64,000 nt of DNA. Source: JAWKIW01 sp046331175 (lineage in GTDB: Bacteria > Actinomycetota > Acidimicrobiia > Acidimicrobiales > Acidimicrobilacustridaceae). The notes beneath the pieces were generated by a model, which was not told the DNA's origin, did not search any database, and saw only the letters and a list, made by a program, of their open reading frames with translations. The stretch spans positions 186,001 through 250,000 of the forward strand of contig JAXLRI010000003.1 in the NCBI GenBank assembly GCA_046331175.1. The letters run 5' to 3'. Both the position numbers and the translations under genes were made by a program. Of this stretch, positions 1-10,753 are shown in pieces (within the stretch, counting starts at the first letter, position 1; each line of letters begins with the position of its first letter).

Positions 1-1
1 G

Positions 2-559
2 CGGGCGATCGTGGCGCTGTCGCCCTCCCACGTCACCTGGGAGGCACTCGGCGACGACGGTGATCTCCCGGGGGTCTCGGCGTGGACCCTCGCCGGCGCC
101 GCCCAGCCCGCGCTGGCGGCGAGCAGCGGCGAGCTCATGGCCGACATGGCGCGTCAGGCCCTCCGCCACCACGGCCGCGTCGATCCGCGCCACCCGCTGG
201 TCATGCACCTCACCCGGTCCTACGAGCCAGCCCTCGGTGACGCCGAGGCGGTGGACGCCGCCCGCATCCTCGTCGAGCGCATCCCGGTGCCGCTGCTGCT
301 GGTCAGCGGCGACGACGACCAGGTGTGGCCCTCGGGTCGCATGGCCGCCGCCGTGCTGGCCTCGCGGTCCGGCGGTCCGGCGGCCGCCGCGGACCACCAC
401 GTGACCTATCCGGGCGCCGGGCACCTCCTCCGCCTCGGCACCTTCCCCACGACGGCCACCAGCACCGGCGGCATCGCCCTCGGTGGCACGGCCGCCGGCA
501 CCGCCGTAGCTCAGCGCGACCTCACGGCCCGCGTGGTGCGGCTCGTCACCGGCCGCTGA
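2..559 (+). CDS. Alpha/beta hydrolase, BAAT/acyl-CoA thioester hydrolase-like, C-terminal part (5' end outside window)
   Basis: The reading frame is open from the first bases of the window, so this is the C-terminal part of a longer protein. The first visible residues (RAIVALSPSHVTWEAL) resemble the strand after the nucleophile elbow in the bile-acid-CoA:amino acid N-acyltransferase/acyl-CoA thioesterase C-terminal family. Further on, PVPLLLVSGDDDQVWPS is the strand and turn that carry the acid of the triad, and the His in YPGAGHLLR is the probable catalytic histidine. The nucleophile lies upstream and cannot be seen. A GTG in frame at 11 is not taken as the start because the fold is already under way. 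A perfect hairpin follows the stop. The substrate is unknown; the family call is moderately sure. Confidence 0.7.
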   Translation, partial: RAIVALSPSHVTWEALGDDGDLPGVSAWTLAGAAQPALAASSGELMADMARQALRHHGRVDPRHPLVMHLTRSYEPALGDAEAVDAARILVERIPVPLLLVSGDDDQVWPSGRMAAAVLASRSGGPAAAADHHVTYPGAGHLLRLGTFPTTATSTGGIALGGTAAGTAVAQRDLTARVVRLVTGR

Positions 560-618
560 GCCGAGCCACCGTCCACCTCGGCGCGCCGATCGCCGGCGGC
601 GGTCGGGCCGGACGCGTC

Positions 619-648
619 GGGGCCCCGGCGCCTGTGCGCCGGGGCCCC
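619..648. terminator. Bidirectional hairpin terminator
   Basis: A perfect 13-bp stem (619-631 with 636-648) closes on a 4-base loop, CTGT. It lies between the convergent ends of the hydrolase (559) and the HU gene (682). There is no U-tract, which is usual for terminators in high-GC actinobacteria. It could stop transcription from both sides. Confidence 0.7.
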
Positions 649-681
649 TCGACAGCTCGGACGTCGGGTGACGTCGCCAGA

Positions 682-1116
682 TCAGCGCTTCTTGGCGGCC
701 TTCTTCGCCGGAGCAGCCTTCTTCGCCGGGGCCTTCTTGGCGGCGGCCTTCTTCGCCGGGGCGGCCTTCTTCGCCGGGGCGGCCTTCTTCGCCGGGGCCT
801 TCTTGGCGGGGGCGGCCTTCTTGGCCGGGAGCTTCCCGGTGAGGGCGGCGTCCTTGAACGCCTTCAGCGGGGTGATGCGGGCCTTCTTGCGGGCCGGGAT
901 CTTGATGGCCTCGCCGGTGGCGGGGTTGCGGCCCATGCGGGCGTTCGTCTGCACCTTCGCGAACTTGGCGAAGCCGGGGATCGACACCACGGCCGGATCG
1001 CCCTTGGCGACCGTCTCGGTGACCACGTCGACGAACGCCGTGAGGAAGGCGTCGGCCGTCTTGCGGTCGGTTTCGGTGCGCTCGGCGAGGGCGAGCACGA
1101 GTTCCCTGCGGTTCAT
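682..1116 (-). CDS. hup: HU family DNA-binding protein with Lys/Ala-rich tail
   Basis: Histone-like nucleoid protein of 144 residues. Residues 1-92 are a complete HU/IHF domain, including the beta-arm region around ARMGRNPATGEAIKIPARK. Residues from about 93 to the end are repeats of AKKAAP/PAKKA, giving a strongly basic tail as in mycobacterial HupB. The tail probably adds non-specific DNA binding and compaction. The ATG at 1116 is chosen because GGAGG stands 4 bases upstream (1121-1125) and the HU fold begins there; an open frame runs further upstream to 1215 but has no HU similarity. The gene is monocistronic and shares a hairpin terminator with the convergent hydrolase. The family call is certain. 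Confidence 0.95.
   Translation of the reverse strand: MNRRELVLALAERTETDRKTADAFLTAFVDVVTETVAKGDPAVVSIPGFAKFAKVQTNARMGRNPATGEAIKIPARKKARITPLKAFKDAALTGKLPAKKAAPAKKAPAKKAAPAKKAAPAKKAAAKKAPAKKAAPAKKAAKKR
685..838 (-). repeat. Imperfect tandem repeats encoding the HU Lys/Ala/Pro tail
   Basis: Short repeats built from GCC AAG AAG GC units encode the PAKKA-type tail of the HU protein. They lie inside the coding region and are likely length-variable between strains. Confidence 0.75.
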
Positions 1117-1270
1117 CTGTCCTCCAGAAAGGGGGTTACTGCGAGGCGCGCAGCCTTGCACAGGTTCGGTGGGGCGGGTGGGATCCTCCCGGCCCGCAGG
1201 TGGCCGGAGAGCCAACCAGAGGTGGCTCCGCGGCGCGTCGGGGCTCGACGAGCGGTCGGGTCGGACCGGG

Positions 1271-1696
1271 TCAGGCGCGGGCCGGGACGACGACGACCGG
1301 GCACGGTGCGTGGGTCACGCAGTGCTGGCTCACCGACCCGAGCAGCATGCCGGCGAAGCCGCCATGGCCGCGCGAACCCACCACGAGCAGGTCGGCGTCG
1401 GCGGCGGCGTCGAGCAGCGCGGGCGCCGGCGACGACTCGACGAGCGTGACGGTGACGTCGTCGCGATCGGCGAGGCCCTCGGCGGCGACGACCTCGTCGA
1501 GGCGGTCGCGGGCGGACTGCTCGATCAGGTCGCGGGCGGGGAAGGCGCCGACCGAAGCCAGCCCGGCGACGGCCGAGGACTGCCACGCCGCCACGACGAC
1601 CACCTGCGCCGAGCGGACGGCGGCTTCGTCCAACGCCCAGCGCAGCGCCGCCAGGGCGCCGTCCGAGCCGTCCACGCCCACCACGATCTTGCTCAT
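1271..1696 (-). CDS. Universal stress protein, single UspA domain
   Basis: A 141-residue UspA-fold protein. It begins MSKIVVGVDGSDG, the classical first strand and P-loop-like turn, and ends with GSRGHGGFAGMLLGSVS followed by CPVVVVPA. This matches the ATP-binding signature G-2x-G-9x-G(S/T), so it is probably an ATP-binding UspA. The ATG at 1696 is preferred over an ATG 24 codons upstream because AGGAGG stands just before it. A TAGGGT box lies about 30 bases further upstream as a possible -10. The gene is divergent from the hypothetical gene at 1883. The stress or dormancy signal it answers to is not visible. Confidence 0.9.
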   Translation of the reverse strand: MSKIVVGVDGSDGALAALRWALDEAAVRSAQVVVVAAWQSSAVAGLASVGAFPARDLIEQSARDRLDEVVAAEGLADRDDVTVTLVESSPAPALLDAAADADLLVVGSRGHGGFAGMLLGSVSQHCVTHAPCPVVVVPARA

Positions 1697-1838
1697 CCGC
1701 TCGTCCTCCTCGCACGGCTCCGTGGACGCGCACCCTATCGGCTGGCCGCGACCCGGCCGGTCGTGCACGCGGCGACCGGGGCGGGCTGCGGCGAGCGGGG
1801 TGACGTCGCCCGTGGCACCGCGGGGTCGCCCCGCGCTC

Positions 1839-1844
1839 TACGCT
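1839..1844 (+). promoter_or_regulatory. Putative -10 element TACGCT
   Basis: A TACGCT hexamer 38 bases before the ATG of the hypothetical gene at 1883 fits the actinobacterial TAnnnT -10 pattern. No -35 was assigned. Confidence 0.4.
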
Positions 1845-1882
1845 TCGGCGCGGCGAACCGGCTCGATCCACGGGGGTGGCTG

Positions 1883-2482
1883 ATGACGGCGCTGGCGGAC
1901 ATGACGTCGAGCGGTGAGGTGGTGCTGGTCGCACCCGACGTCCTGCGGGACATGGCGGCGGCGCTGGGCGGGCTCTGGTCGCCCGACGCCGAGGACGACG
2001 CGGCCCGCCGCGACCTGCTCCTGGCGGCGGCCCGCATCCGGCTCTACGCCGATCGCGACCGCTGCGGCTGGTACCTGGTGGCGGGTGCCGAGGCGCGCGA
2101 CGCCGTGCTGCGGCGCGAGGACGCCGACTGGAACGTGGGGTTCGTGGCGCCGATCGAGGAGTTCGACGACGCCCCCGCCGAGGCCGACGTGGCGGCGCTC
2201 GTGCAGCTCCTGCGCCACGGGGAGGAGGGTGAGCACCTCGACGCCGAGGCGGCCACCACCCTCGCCCTGGCGATCCTGTCCGACCCCGTGACCGTCGTGG
2301 TCACACGCGATCCGCGGGCCTACCGTCACCAGCGGGTCGACGACCTGCCGCGCCGGCTGCGCCTCCTGTCGCCGGCCGAGGTGGTCGAGCTGCTCGAGAT
2401 CGGGGTCGGCGAGCAGCCGCCCGACCCCGTTCCGTCGTGGAACCTCCTGGCGCAGGGCCCCGCCTGGTGGGTCCCGGCGTGA
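1883..2482 (+). CDS. Hypothetical protein, 199 residues
   Basis: I do not recognise this protein. It is soluble-looking, acidic and Ala/Leu-rich, without signal peptide or membrane segment. The C-terminal half (DPVTVVVTRDPRAYRHQRVD to the end) looks like a compact mixed alpha/beta unit. The ATG at 1883 follows GGGGGTGG, and another ATG lies six codons on. The same frame is open far upstream, but there it runs antisense to the HU and UspA genes and is not coding. The stop is 10 bases before the RDD gene, so the two are probably co-transcribed. Confidence 0.6.
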   Translation: MTALADMTSSGEVVLVAPDVLRDMAAALGGLWSPDAEDDAARRDLLLAAARIRLYADRDRCGWYLVAGAEARDAVLRREDADWNVGFVAPIEEFDDAPAEADVAALVQLLRHGEEGEHLDAEAATTLALAILSDPVTVVVTRDPRAYRHQRVDDLPRRLRLLSPAEVVELLEIGVGEQPPDPVPSWNLLAQGPAWWVPA

Positions 2483-2492
2483 CGCGGCGGCC

Positions 2493-3242
2493 GTGACCAG
2501 CCCGCTCCTGCGCTCCGGCGGCGGCACCGATCCCACCCGGGTCATCGGTCGGCGCGTCGGCGCCTGGCTGCTCGACCAGGTGCTGTCGTCCATCGTCGTG
2601 CTCGGCCTCGGAGCGCTGCTCGGCGTCCGGATCGTGAGCCAGACCGGCACCAACGCCCGGGGCCAGACCGTGGTCACCGGCAGCCAGGTGGCGGGGAGCC
2701 CCGGCGCGTTCGCCGCCGTGGCGGTGGTGAGCTTCCTCTACGCGGTGATCACCCAGGTGGTGCTCGTCGCCCAGTACGGCTGGTCGCCGGGCAAGCTGCT
2801 CGTCGGCCTGCGCGTGGTGGGCTGGGACGGGCGCCCGCCCGGGGTCGGCAAGGCCCTGGTGCGGGGGCTGGTCAACTGGGTGGGCTCGTGGCTGTCGTGC
2901 TTCTGGTACGTCCCGGCCTTCGGGATCATGGAGGTGACCAAGGGCCACCGCCAGCCCGCCGACATGGCGGCCAACACGTACGTCATCGACGGCTTCTACC
3001 TCGGTCGGATGATCATCCGGACCGACACCGGGGTCACCGCCGGGCCGCCGGCCGTGCACCGCGACGAGGCCGCCGAGATGCTGCGCGAGCTGGGTGGTGA
3101 CCTGCCGCGGCCCCCGGCCGGGCAGCGGCCCACCGAGCCGTTCTACGACAAGCAGCGCGACACCTACGTCGTCTTCAGCGCCAAGCGGGAGGCGTGGCTG
3201 GCCTACGACAAGCAGACCGACACCTGGGACCCGATCGGCTGA
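2493..3242 (+). CDS. RDD family membrane protein
   Basis: A 249-residue protein with an RDD domain in about residues 15-165. VIGRRVGAWLLDQVLSSIVV carries the conserved Arg and Asp of the first helix, and GWSPGKLLVGLRVVGWDG is the typical cytoplasmic turn. Three to four membrane segments are visible. The rest (about 180-249) is soluble and ends with a Tyr/Asp/Lys-rich stretch (YDKQRDTYVVFSAKREAWLAYDKQ) containing two similar YDKQ units. RDD proteins are poorly characterised; some act in ion exchange or stress tolerance. GTG start. The stop is two bases before the GTG of the tandem Usp gene, so the genes are tightly coupled. Confidence 0.8.
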   Translation: MTSPLLRSGGGTDPTRVIGRRVGAWLLDQVLSSIVVLGLGALLGVRIVSQTGTNARGQTVVTGSQVAGSPGAFAAVAVVSFLYAVITQVVLVAQYGWSPGKLLVGLRVVGWDGRPPGVGKALVRGLVNWVGSWLSCFWYVPAFGIMEVTKGHRQPADMAANTYVIDGFYLGRMIIRTDTGVTAGPPAVHRDEAAEMLRELGGDLPRPPAGQRPTEPFYDKQRDTYVVFSAKREAWLAYDKQTDTWDPIG

Positions 3243-3244
3243 CC

Positions 3245-4042
3245 GTGCTGTACGACCACGTCATCGTCCCCTTCGACGGCTCCGGCGAGTCGCGCGACGT
3301 CGCGGTGTACGCCGCCGACCTCGCCCGCGTCGTGGGGGCGCGCCTGCTCCTGCTGACCAGCGCCGAGGTCCGGGGCGTGGCCGCCATCGACCGGCTCAAG
3401 CAGCGGGCGGTCGAGATCAGCGAACAGCCCGTCGACGTCTGGATCGACGCCCAGAAGCGACCGGCCGACGCCGTGGTGAAGTCGGTGGGCTACCGCCCGG
3501 GGAGCCTGGTGTGCATGGCCACCCACGCCCGCACGGGTCTGCGCAAGGCCGTCCACGGCAGCATCGCCGAGGACGTGATCCGGGGGGTCGACGCCCCCGT
3601 GCTGCTGTTCGGCCCGGCCTGGTCGCCCACCGAGTTCTTCGACCCCGATCGCCTGCTGGTCTGCCTCGACGGGAGCCGCACCTCCGAGGAGGTGCTGCCC
3701 GAGGCGGAGGCCTGGCGGTCCGTCCTCGACCTCGACTGCACGATGGTGCACGTCGACCTGGGCGACGAGCACAGCCTCACCCACGATCCCGAGGTGGCCC
3801 GCCGCGTCGCCCGCCTGGTCGAGCCGTTCGTCGAGCACGGTGCCGAGCTGTCCGTGATGCCCGGCCACGACGTGCCCGAGGCCATCGTCGCCCTCACGGC
3901 CACCCACCCGCGGTCGATCCTCGCCATGGCCACCCACAGCCGGGCCGGTGTGGCACGGCTCACCACCGGCTCCATCACCATGGACGTGGTGCTGCGGTCC
4001 GAGGTGCCCGTGCTGGTGCGCTCGGCCGCCCACGCCGGCTGA
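3245..4042 (+). CDS. Tandem-domain universal stress protein
   Basis: A 265-residue protein of two UspA domains (about 1-130 and 135-265). It begins VLYDHVIVPFDGSGESRDVA, a typical Usp first strand. The ATP-motif regions read MATHARTGLRKAVHGSIAED and MATHSRAGVARLTTGS. In both, the first Gly of the GxxG signature is Ala, so nucleotide binding is uncertain. The GTG at 3245 is chosen because it starts the fold and lies 2 bases after the RDD stop; upstream codons in the same frame overlap the RDD gene. Pairing with a membrane protein suggests a stress-response unit, which is an inference. Confidence 0.88.
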   Translation: MLYDHVIVPFDGSGESRDVAVYAADLARVVGARLLLLTSAEVRGVAAIDRLKQRAVEISEQPVDVWIDAQKRPADAVVKSVGYRPGSLVCMATHARTGLRKAVHGSIAEDVIRGVDAPVLLFGPAWSPTEFFDPDRLLVCLDGSRTSEEVLPEAEAWRSVLDLDCTMVHVDLGDEHSLTHDPEVARRVARLVEPFVEHGAELSVMPGHDVPEAIVALTATHPRSILAMATHSRAGVARLTTGSITMDVVLRSEVPVLVRSAAHAG

Positions 4043-4157
4043 TCGGCCGACGAGCACCCGATCGGGCGGCCCACGAGCCTCGACGACGGTCCCCGGTACG
4101 CCTGCCGACGCCGGGCGGCATTCGATCGTGAGGGAGGCGGCGGGCCACACTTCGCCC

Positions 4158-5270
4158 ATGGCGATCTCGGTGCACTGGTTCCTGCCCACCGGTGGCGACT
4201 CGCGCGACGTCGTCGCCGGTCCCGACGACCACTCCCGCCGGGAGCCGGGCATCGACTACCTCGCCCAGGTGGCCCGGGCCGCCGACCTGCTCGGCTACGA
4301 CGCCGTGCTCACCCCGACGGGCACGTACTGCGAGGACGCCTGGCTCACCACCGCAGCCCTCCTACGGGAGACCACCCGCCTCGAGTTCCTCGTCGCCTTC
4401 CGCCCGGGCCTGCTCTCGCCCACGCTCGCTGCCCAGATGGCCGGCACCTACCAGCGGCTGTCCGGCGGCCGCCTGCGGTTGAACGTGGTGACCGGTGCCG
4501 AACCGGTCGAGCTCGCCCGGTTCGGCGACCACCTGTCGAAGGAGGCCCGCTACGAGCGGACGGGCGAGTTCCTCGAGGTCCTGCGAGGGGCGTGGTCGGG
4601 CGAGCCGTTCGACTTCCAGGGCGAGCACTACGACGTGCGCGGCGCGACCACCCGGGAGGTGCCCGACCCGCTGCCTCCGATCTACTTCGGCGGCGCCTCG
4701 CCGGCGGCCGAGCGCATCGCCGCCCGCTGGGTCGACGTGTACCTGGCGTGGGGCGAGACCCCGTCGATGGTCGCCGAGCGGGTGGAGCGGATGCGCTCGC
4801 TCGCCGCGGTGCACGGGCGGACGCTGCGGTTCGGCATCCGCTTCCACGTGATCACCCGCGACACCGCCGACGCGGCCTGGGCCGAGGCGCAGCGCCTGCT
4901 CGACGGGATCCCCGCCGAGGCCGTGGAGGCCGCCCGGCGCGACTTCGCGTCGACCCAGTCGGTGGGCCAGGCCCGCATGGCCGAGCTGGCCCACGCCGGC
5001 GGTGACCTCGAGATCCATCCGAACGTGTGGGCCGGGATCGGGCTGGTGCGGGGTGGTGCGGGCACCGCCCTCGTGGGCAGCCACGCCGAGGTCGCCGACC
5101 GCATCGCCGAGTACGCCGCCCTGGGCTTCGACGAGCTCATCCTCTCGGGCTACCCGCACCTCGAGGAGGCGTACTGGTTCGCCGAGGGCGTCATGCCGAT
5201 CCTGCGCGCCCGCGGGCTGCTCGCCGCCCCCGAGCCGAAGCCGTCGGGCACCTACATGACGTTCCGCTGA
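4158..5270 (+). CDS. ssuD: FMNH2-dependent alkanesulfonate monooxygenase (SsuD)
   Basis: A 370-residue luciferase-like monooxygenase whose sequence follows Escherichia coli SsuD nearly end to end. Matching blocks include the N-terminal VHWFLPTGGDSRD, PTGTYCEDAW with the conserved active-site Cys, LVAFRPGLLSPT, LYLAWGE-like YLAWGETPSMV, FGIRFHVITRDT, WAGIGLVRGGAGTALVG and LSGYPHLEEAYWFAE. SsuD cleaves C1-substituted alkanesulfonates to aldehyde and sulfite using reduced FMN from a partner reductase. Neither the reductase (SsuE) nor the uptake system (SsuABC) is near. The nearest candidate for handling sulfite is the TSUP exporter 20 kb away. The ATG at 4158 fits the SsuD N-terminus. Function is well supported; the physiological substrate is unknown. 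Confidence 0.92.
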   Translation: MAISVHWFLPTGGDSRDVVAGPDDHSRREPGIDYLAQVARAADLLGYDAVLTPTGTYCEDAWLTTAALLRETTRLEFLVAFRPGLLSPTLAAQMAGTYQRLSGGRLRLNVVTGAEPVELARFGDHLSKEARYERTGEFLEVLRGAWSGEPFDFQGEHYDVRGATTREVPDPLPPIYFGGASPAAERIAARWVDVYLAWGETPSMVAERVERMRSLAAVHGRTLRFGIRFHVITRDTADAAWAEAQRLLDGIPAEAVEAARRDFASTQSVGQARMAELAHAGGDLEIHPNVWAGIGLVRGGAGTALVGSHAEVADRIAEYAALGFDELILSGYPHLEEAYWFAEGVMPILRARGLLAAPEPKPSGTYMTFR

Positions 5271-5334
5271 GGCCGCCGGCGCGCCGTGGAGCCCCCGTGC
5301 ATGAGGCCCGAGCCGGCGTGGTAGGGAGAGGGGC

Positions 5335-5925
5335 ATGACCGCATCGGTGGACGTGTTGTTCGACCAGGGCCTCGACGCCTTCGACGCCGTGGTGGCCGGC
5401 CTCCCGGCCGAGGCGTGGGACCGGCCCACCGCGTGCGAGGGCTGGACGTCGCTCGACGTCCTCGGCCACCTCGGCTCGTCGATCGCCTTCGGCATCAGCG
5501 TCATGGAGGGCGAGCAGCCCACCTGGCCCGAGTTCGACCGCCCCGCCGACCTGGTGACCGACGAGCCGGTCGCGTACTGGCGGGCCATCGCCGGCCGGGC
5601 CCGATCGGCCCTCGAGGGCGCCGACCTCGACCTGGAGATGGACACGCCGATGGGTCGCCGCACGGTCGCCGACCGGCTGGCCTTCCCCGCCATCGACCTC
5701 TACGTGCACGCCTGGGACATCGGCTCGACGGCCGGCATCGCCGTCGACGTCCCCGACGACGTCGTCGAGCTGGCCCACCGCCACATCGACCCCCTGCCGG
5801 AGGACGCGGTGCGCGGGCCGCAGGGCGCCTTCGGGCCGGCGGTCGAGCCGCCGCCCGACGCCACCGAGACCGAGCGGTTCCTGGCCTGGACGGGGCGCGA
5901 CCCCCGGGCGGCCCGCCGGCCCTGA
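5335..5925 (+). CDS. Mycothiol-dependent maleylpyruvate isomerase-like / DinB-fold protein (TIGR03086 type)
   Basis: A 196-residue DinB-like four-helix-bundle protein. The N-terminal half has the family pattern WDRPTACEGWTSLDVLGHL, with the metal-ligand His in LGHL. A second likely ligand pair is in DLYVHAWDIG. Family members use mycothiol or other thiols as cofactor with a divalent metal; many are of unknown reaction. The mycothiol ligase MshC encoded at 34.9 kb shows that the cell makes this thiol. The ATG at 5335 is preceded by GGGAGAGGGG. It converges on the beta-propeller gene with 43 bases between. The exact reaction is not known. Confidence 0.75.
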   Translation: MTASVDVLFDQGLDAFDAVVAGLPAEAWDRPTACEGWTSLDVLGHLGSSIAFGISVMEGEQPTWPEFDRPADLVTDEPVAYWRAIAGRARSALEGADLDLEMDTPMGRRTVADRLAFPAIDLYVHAWDIGSTAGIAVDVPDDVVELAHRHIDPLPEDAVRGPQGAFGPAVEPPPDATETERFLAWTGRDPRAARRP

Positions 5926-5968
5926 GCGGCCGAGGGCGTCGTGGGGTGCGGCGCCGGCGACCTGGTCG

Positions 5969-7249
5969 CTAGCGCATGTTGCCGGTGTGGCCGAGGCTGT
6001 AGCGCCCGGGCTGGGGCCACACGGTCAGGCCGTGCGGGCCCTTGCCCACCTTGATGCGGGTGATCAGCTCGCCCTTGACCGTGTCGAAGACGTAGACCTC
6101 GTCGTCGTACCGACCGCCGAGCCAGAGCTTGGTGCCGTCGGCGCTGAGGTTGCCCATGTCGGGCGACCCACCCCCGGGCACGGGCCAGTTGGCCGTCATC
6201 TGGTTGGTGGCGAAGTCGACCACGCTGACGCTGCCCTGGCCCTTCGGTGGTCCGCCCACGAGGGGGGTGCCGCGGTTGATGACGTAGAGCTTGGTGCCGT
6301 CCCGGCTGGGGTACAGGCCGTGGGCGCCGACGCCCGTCTTGATGTGGCCGGTCTGGGCGAACGACTCGAAGTCGACGGTGAAGACGCCCTCGGACTTGAG
6401 GTCGGCGACGTAGAGCGTCTTGCCGTCGGGCGACACCCGGATGTCCTGGGGCTGGGACAAGACGTCGTCCTTCTTGAGGGTGAGCTTGCCCAGCACCTTC
6501 CGGTTCACCACGTCGACCTTGATGATCGACCCGTCGAACTCGCAGGTGGCCGCGAGGTAGCGGCCGTCGATCGAGAAGTCGATGTGGTTGATGCCGTCGC
6601 AGTCGGTCTGCAGCTCTTGTTGGACCTTCAGCGTCTTCGGGTCGGCGAAGTCGAGCCGCTGCTTGGCCTCGGCCACGATGATCGAGCTCTTCCCGTCGGG
6701 GGTCCAGTAGAGGTTGTAGGGGTCGTCGACGGCGAAGGTCTTGCCCGGCTTGCCGGTGGTGGGGTCGATCGGCGTGATGCTGTTGCCGTTGTTGTTCAGC
6801 GCGTACAGGGTGGTGAGGTCGTAGGACGGCACGACGTGCTGGGGGATGAACCCGGTGGGGTACGTGTCGATCACCTTCATCGAGTCCTGGTCGATGACGG
6901 TCACGTTCCCGCTGCGCTCGTTGGGGACGTACACGAGCCGCTTGGCGCCGGCGGTGGCCGGGCTCAGGTTCGAGGGCCCGATCTCGCTGTAGAGGTTCGA
7001 CGGGTTCGGGACCGGCGGCATGCCGGGGATGACATCGACGGCGGGGGCGCCGCTGGCCACCTCGCCTCCGCTCGACGCACCGCCCTCGGTCGACGAGGCC
7101 CCGCCGCTGGAGGACGGGCCGCCGGCGCTGACCTGGGGGTCGGTCTTGGCGCAGGCGCCGGCGAGGAGGCCGATGGCCACGGCGGCCACGCCGAGGCGGC
7201 GGGCGGTGCGGTGGCGTCGGACGGGCGCGGGGGAGGCGGGGGAGGGCAT
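5969..7249 (-). CDS. YncE-like beta-propeller lipoprotein
   Basis: A 426-residue secreted protein. An Arg-rich start (VRRHRTARR) and hydrophobic core lead to LLAGAC, a lipobox, so it is probably lipid-anchored at Cys 27. A Gly/Ser-rich linker follows, then seven-bladed YVTN-type propeller repeats: LVYVPNERSGNVTVIDQDS, LYALNNNGNSITPIDP, YLAATCEFDGSIIKVD, LYVADLKSEGVFTVD, LYVINRGTPL and LWLGGRYDDEVYVFD. Such proteins bind ligands or partners outside the membrane; no enzyme function can be assigned. The ATG at 7249 is preferred; a GTG 14 codons upstream (7291) is the alternative. An open frame extends 6 kb further upstream on this strand but is not coding. Confidence 0.85.
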   Translation of the reverse strand: MPSPASPAPVRRHRTARRLGVAAVAIGLLAGACAKTDPQVSAGGPSSSGGASSTEGGASSGGEVASGAPAVDVIPGMPPVPNPSNLYSEIGPSNLSPATAGAKRLVYVPNERSGNVTVIDQDSMKVIDTYPTGFIPQHVVPSYDLTTLYALNNNGNSITPIDPTTGKPGKTFAVDDPYNLYWTPDGKSSIIVAEAKQRLDFADPKTLKVQQELQTDCDGINHIDFSIDGRYLAATCEFDGSIIKVDVVNRKVLGKLTLKKDDVLSQPQDIRVSPDGKTLYVADLKSEGVFTVDFESFAQTGHIKTGVGAHGLYPSRDGTKLYVINRGTPLVGGPPKGQGSVSVVDFATNQMTANWPVPGGGSPDMGNLSADGTKLWLGGRYDDEVYVFDTVKGELITRIKVGKGPHGLTVWPQPGRYSLGHTGNMR

Positions 7250-7439
7250 CGGCACCAGGGTCCCGGCTGGTGGCGGGGGGATGCAAGTCACCCGACCGAG
7301 GGTACGCACCGGGGCCCGTCCCCCCGGGGACCTCGAACGCCCGGGCCCGGATGTCCTGGTCTCGTCGTCCATCGGCTCGTCGTCGTGGCCGGCGCAGCCC
7401 GACGGGTGCCTTCCCCCCGTCCGTGCCGGCCGTCCTCGG

Positions 7440-7445
7440 TAGGCT
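7440..7445 (+). promoter_or_regulatory. Putative leaderless -10 element TAGGCT
   Basis: TAGGCT lies 8 bases before the ATG at 7454, with no ribosome-binding site between. This spacing puts the transcription start at or next to the start codon. Confidence 0.5.
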
Positions 7446-7453
7446 GCCCGCCC

Positions 7454-8050
7454 ATGACCGACGCACCACCTCCCGACGGCGCCGCCAGCGGCTGGGACCC
7501 CGACGAGCCGACGGGTCAGATGGATCCCGTCGATCCGGTCGGCGGGACGAGCGCGGCCGGCTCGACGCCGTCGGAACCGGTCGTCGATCCGACCGTCGCC
7601 ATGCCCGCGGCTGCGGCCGGGGGTGTCGCCGCCGGGGCGGGGGCTGCCGCTGCCGCGGACCCGTATGCGCCGAGCGCCGACCCGTACGGAGGCGGCCCAC
7701 CGCCCTCGGCCGAGCCGAAGCGCAGCCTCACCTGGCTCTGGATCCTCGTGGCGGTGATCGTCCTGGTCGCCGTGGTGCTCGTGGCCGTCGCCCTCACCCG
7801 CGGCAGCGACGGCACCACCACCGGCACCACCACGTCGTCCTCGTCGTCGACCTCCTCCTCGTCGTCGTCGAGCACCTCCACGAGCCGGTCGACGACCTCC
7901 ACCACGGCGTCGTCGACGACCACCACGTCGTCGACCACCACGACGACGAAGCCCACCACCACGTCGTCCTCGTCGACGACCACCTCGTCGTCGACGAGCT
8001 CGACGACGAAGCCCTCGTCCTCCTCGTCGTCCAGCACGCCGCCGACCTGA
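7454..8050 (+). CDS. Single-pass membrane protein with Ser/Thr-rich extracellular tail
   Basis: A 198-residue protein of unknown function. Residues 1-92 are a Pro/Ala/Gly/Asp-rich cytoplasmic part containing a DPYAPSADPYGGG repeat. One membrane helix follows (about 93-116, LTWLWILVAVIVLVAVVLVAVAL). From about residue 117 to the end it is almost pure Ser and Thr, with two Thr-Lys-Pro units as the only charge. The tail is mucin-like and a likely substrate for protein O-mannosylation. The ATG at 7454 has a leaderless-type TAGGCT box. The stop is three bases before the GTG of the glycosidase gene, so the two are co-transcribed. Confidence 0.75.
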   Translation: MTDAPPPDGAASGWDPDEPTGQMDPVDPVGGTSAAGSTPSEPVVDPTVAMPAAAAGGVAAGAGAAAAADPYAPSADPYGGGPPPSAEPKRSLTWLWILVAVIVLVAVVLVAVALTRGSDGTTTGTTTSSSSSTSSSSSSSTSTSRSTTSTTASSTTTTSSTTTTTKPTTTSSSSTTTSSSTSSTTKPSSSSSSSTPPT

Positions 8051-8053
8051 CCC

Positions 8054-10720
<2,667 letters not shown>

Positions 10721-10753
10721 CCCGCCACCACCGGCGGGGCGAGAGGAGCACCC

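Noticed and set aside
668..1882. In-frame upstream extension (about 405 codons) of the hypothetical gene at 1883.
   Set aside because: It is antisense to the HU and UspA genes, both clearly coding, and has low-complexity Ala/Phe repeats that mirror the Lys-rich tail.
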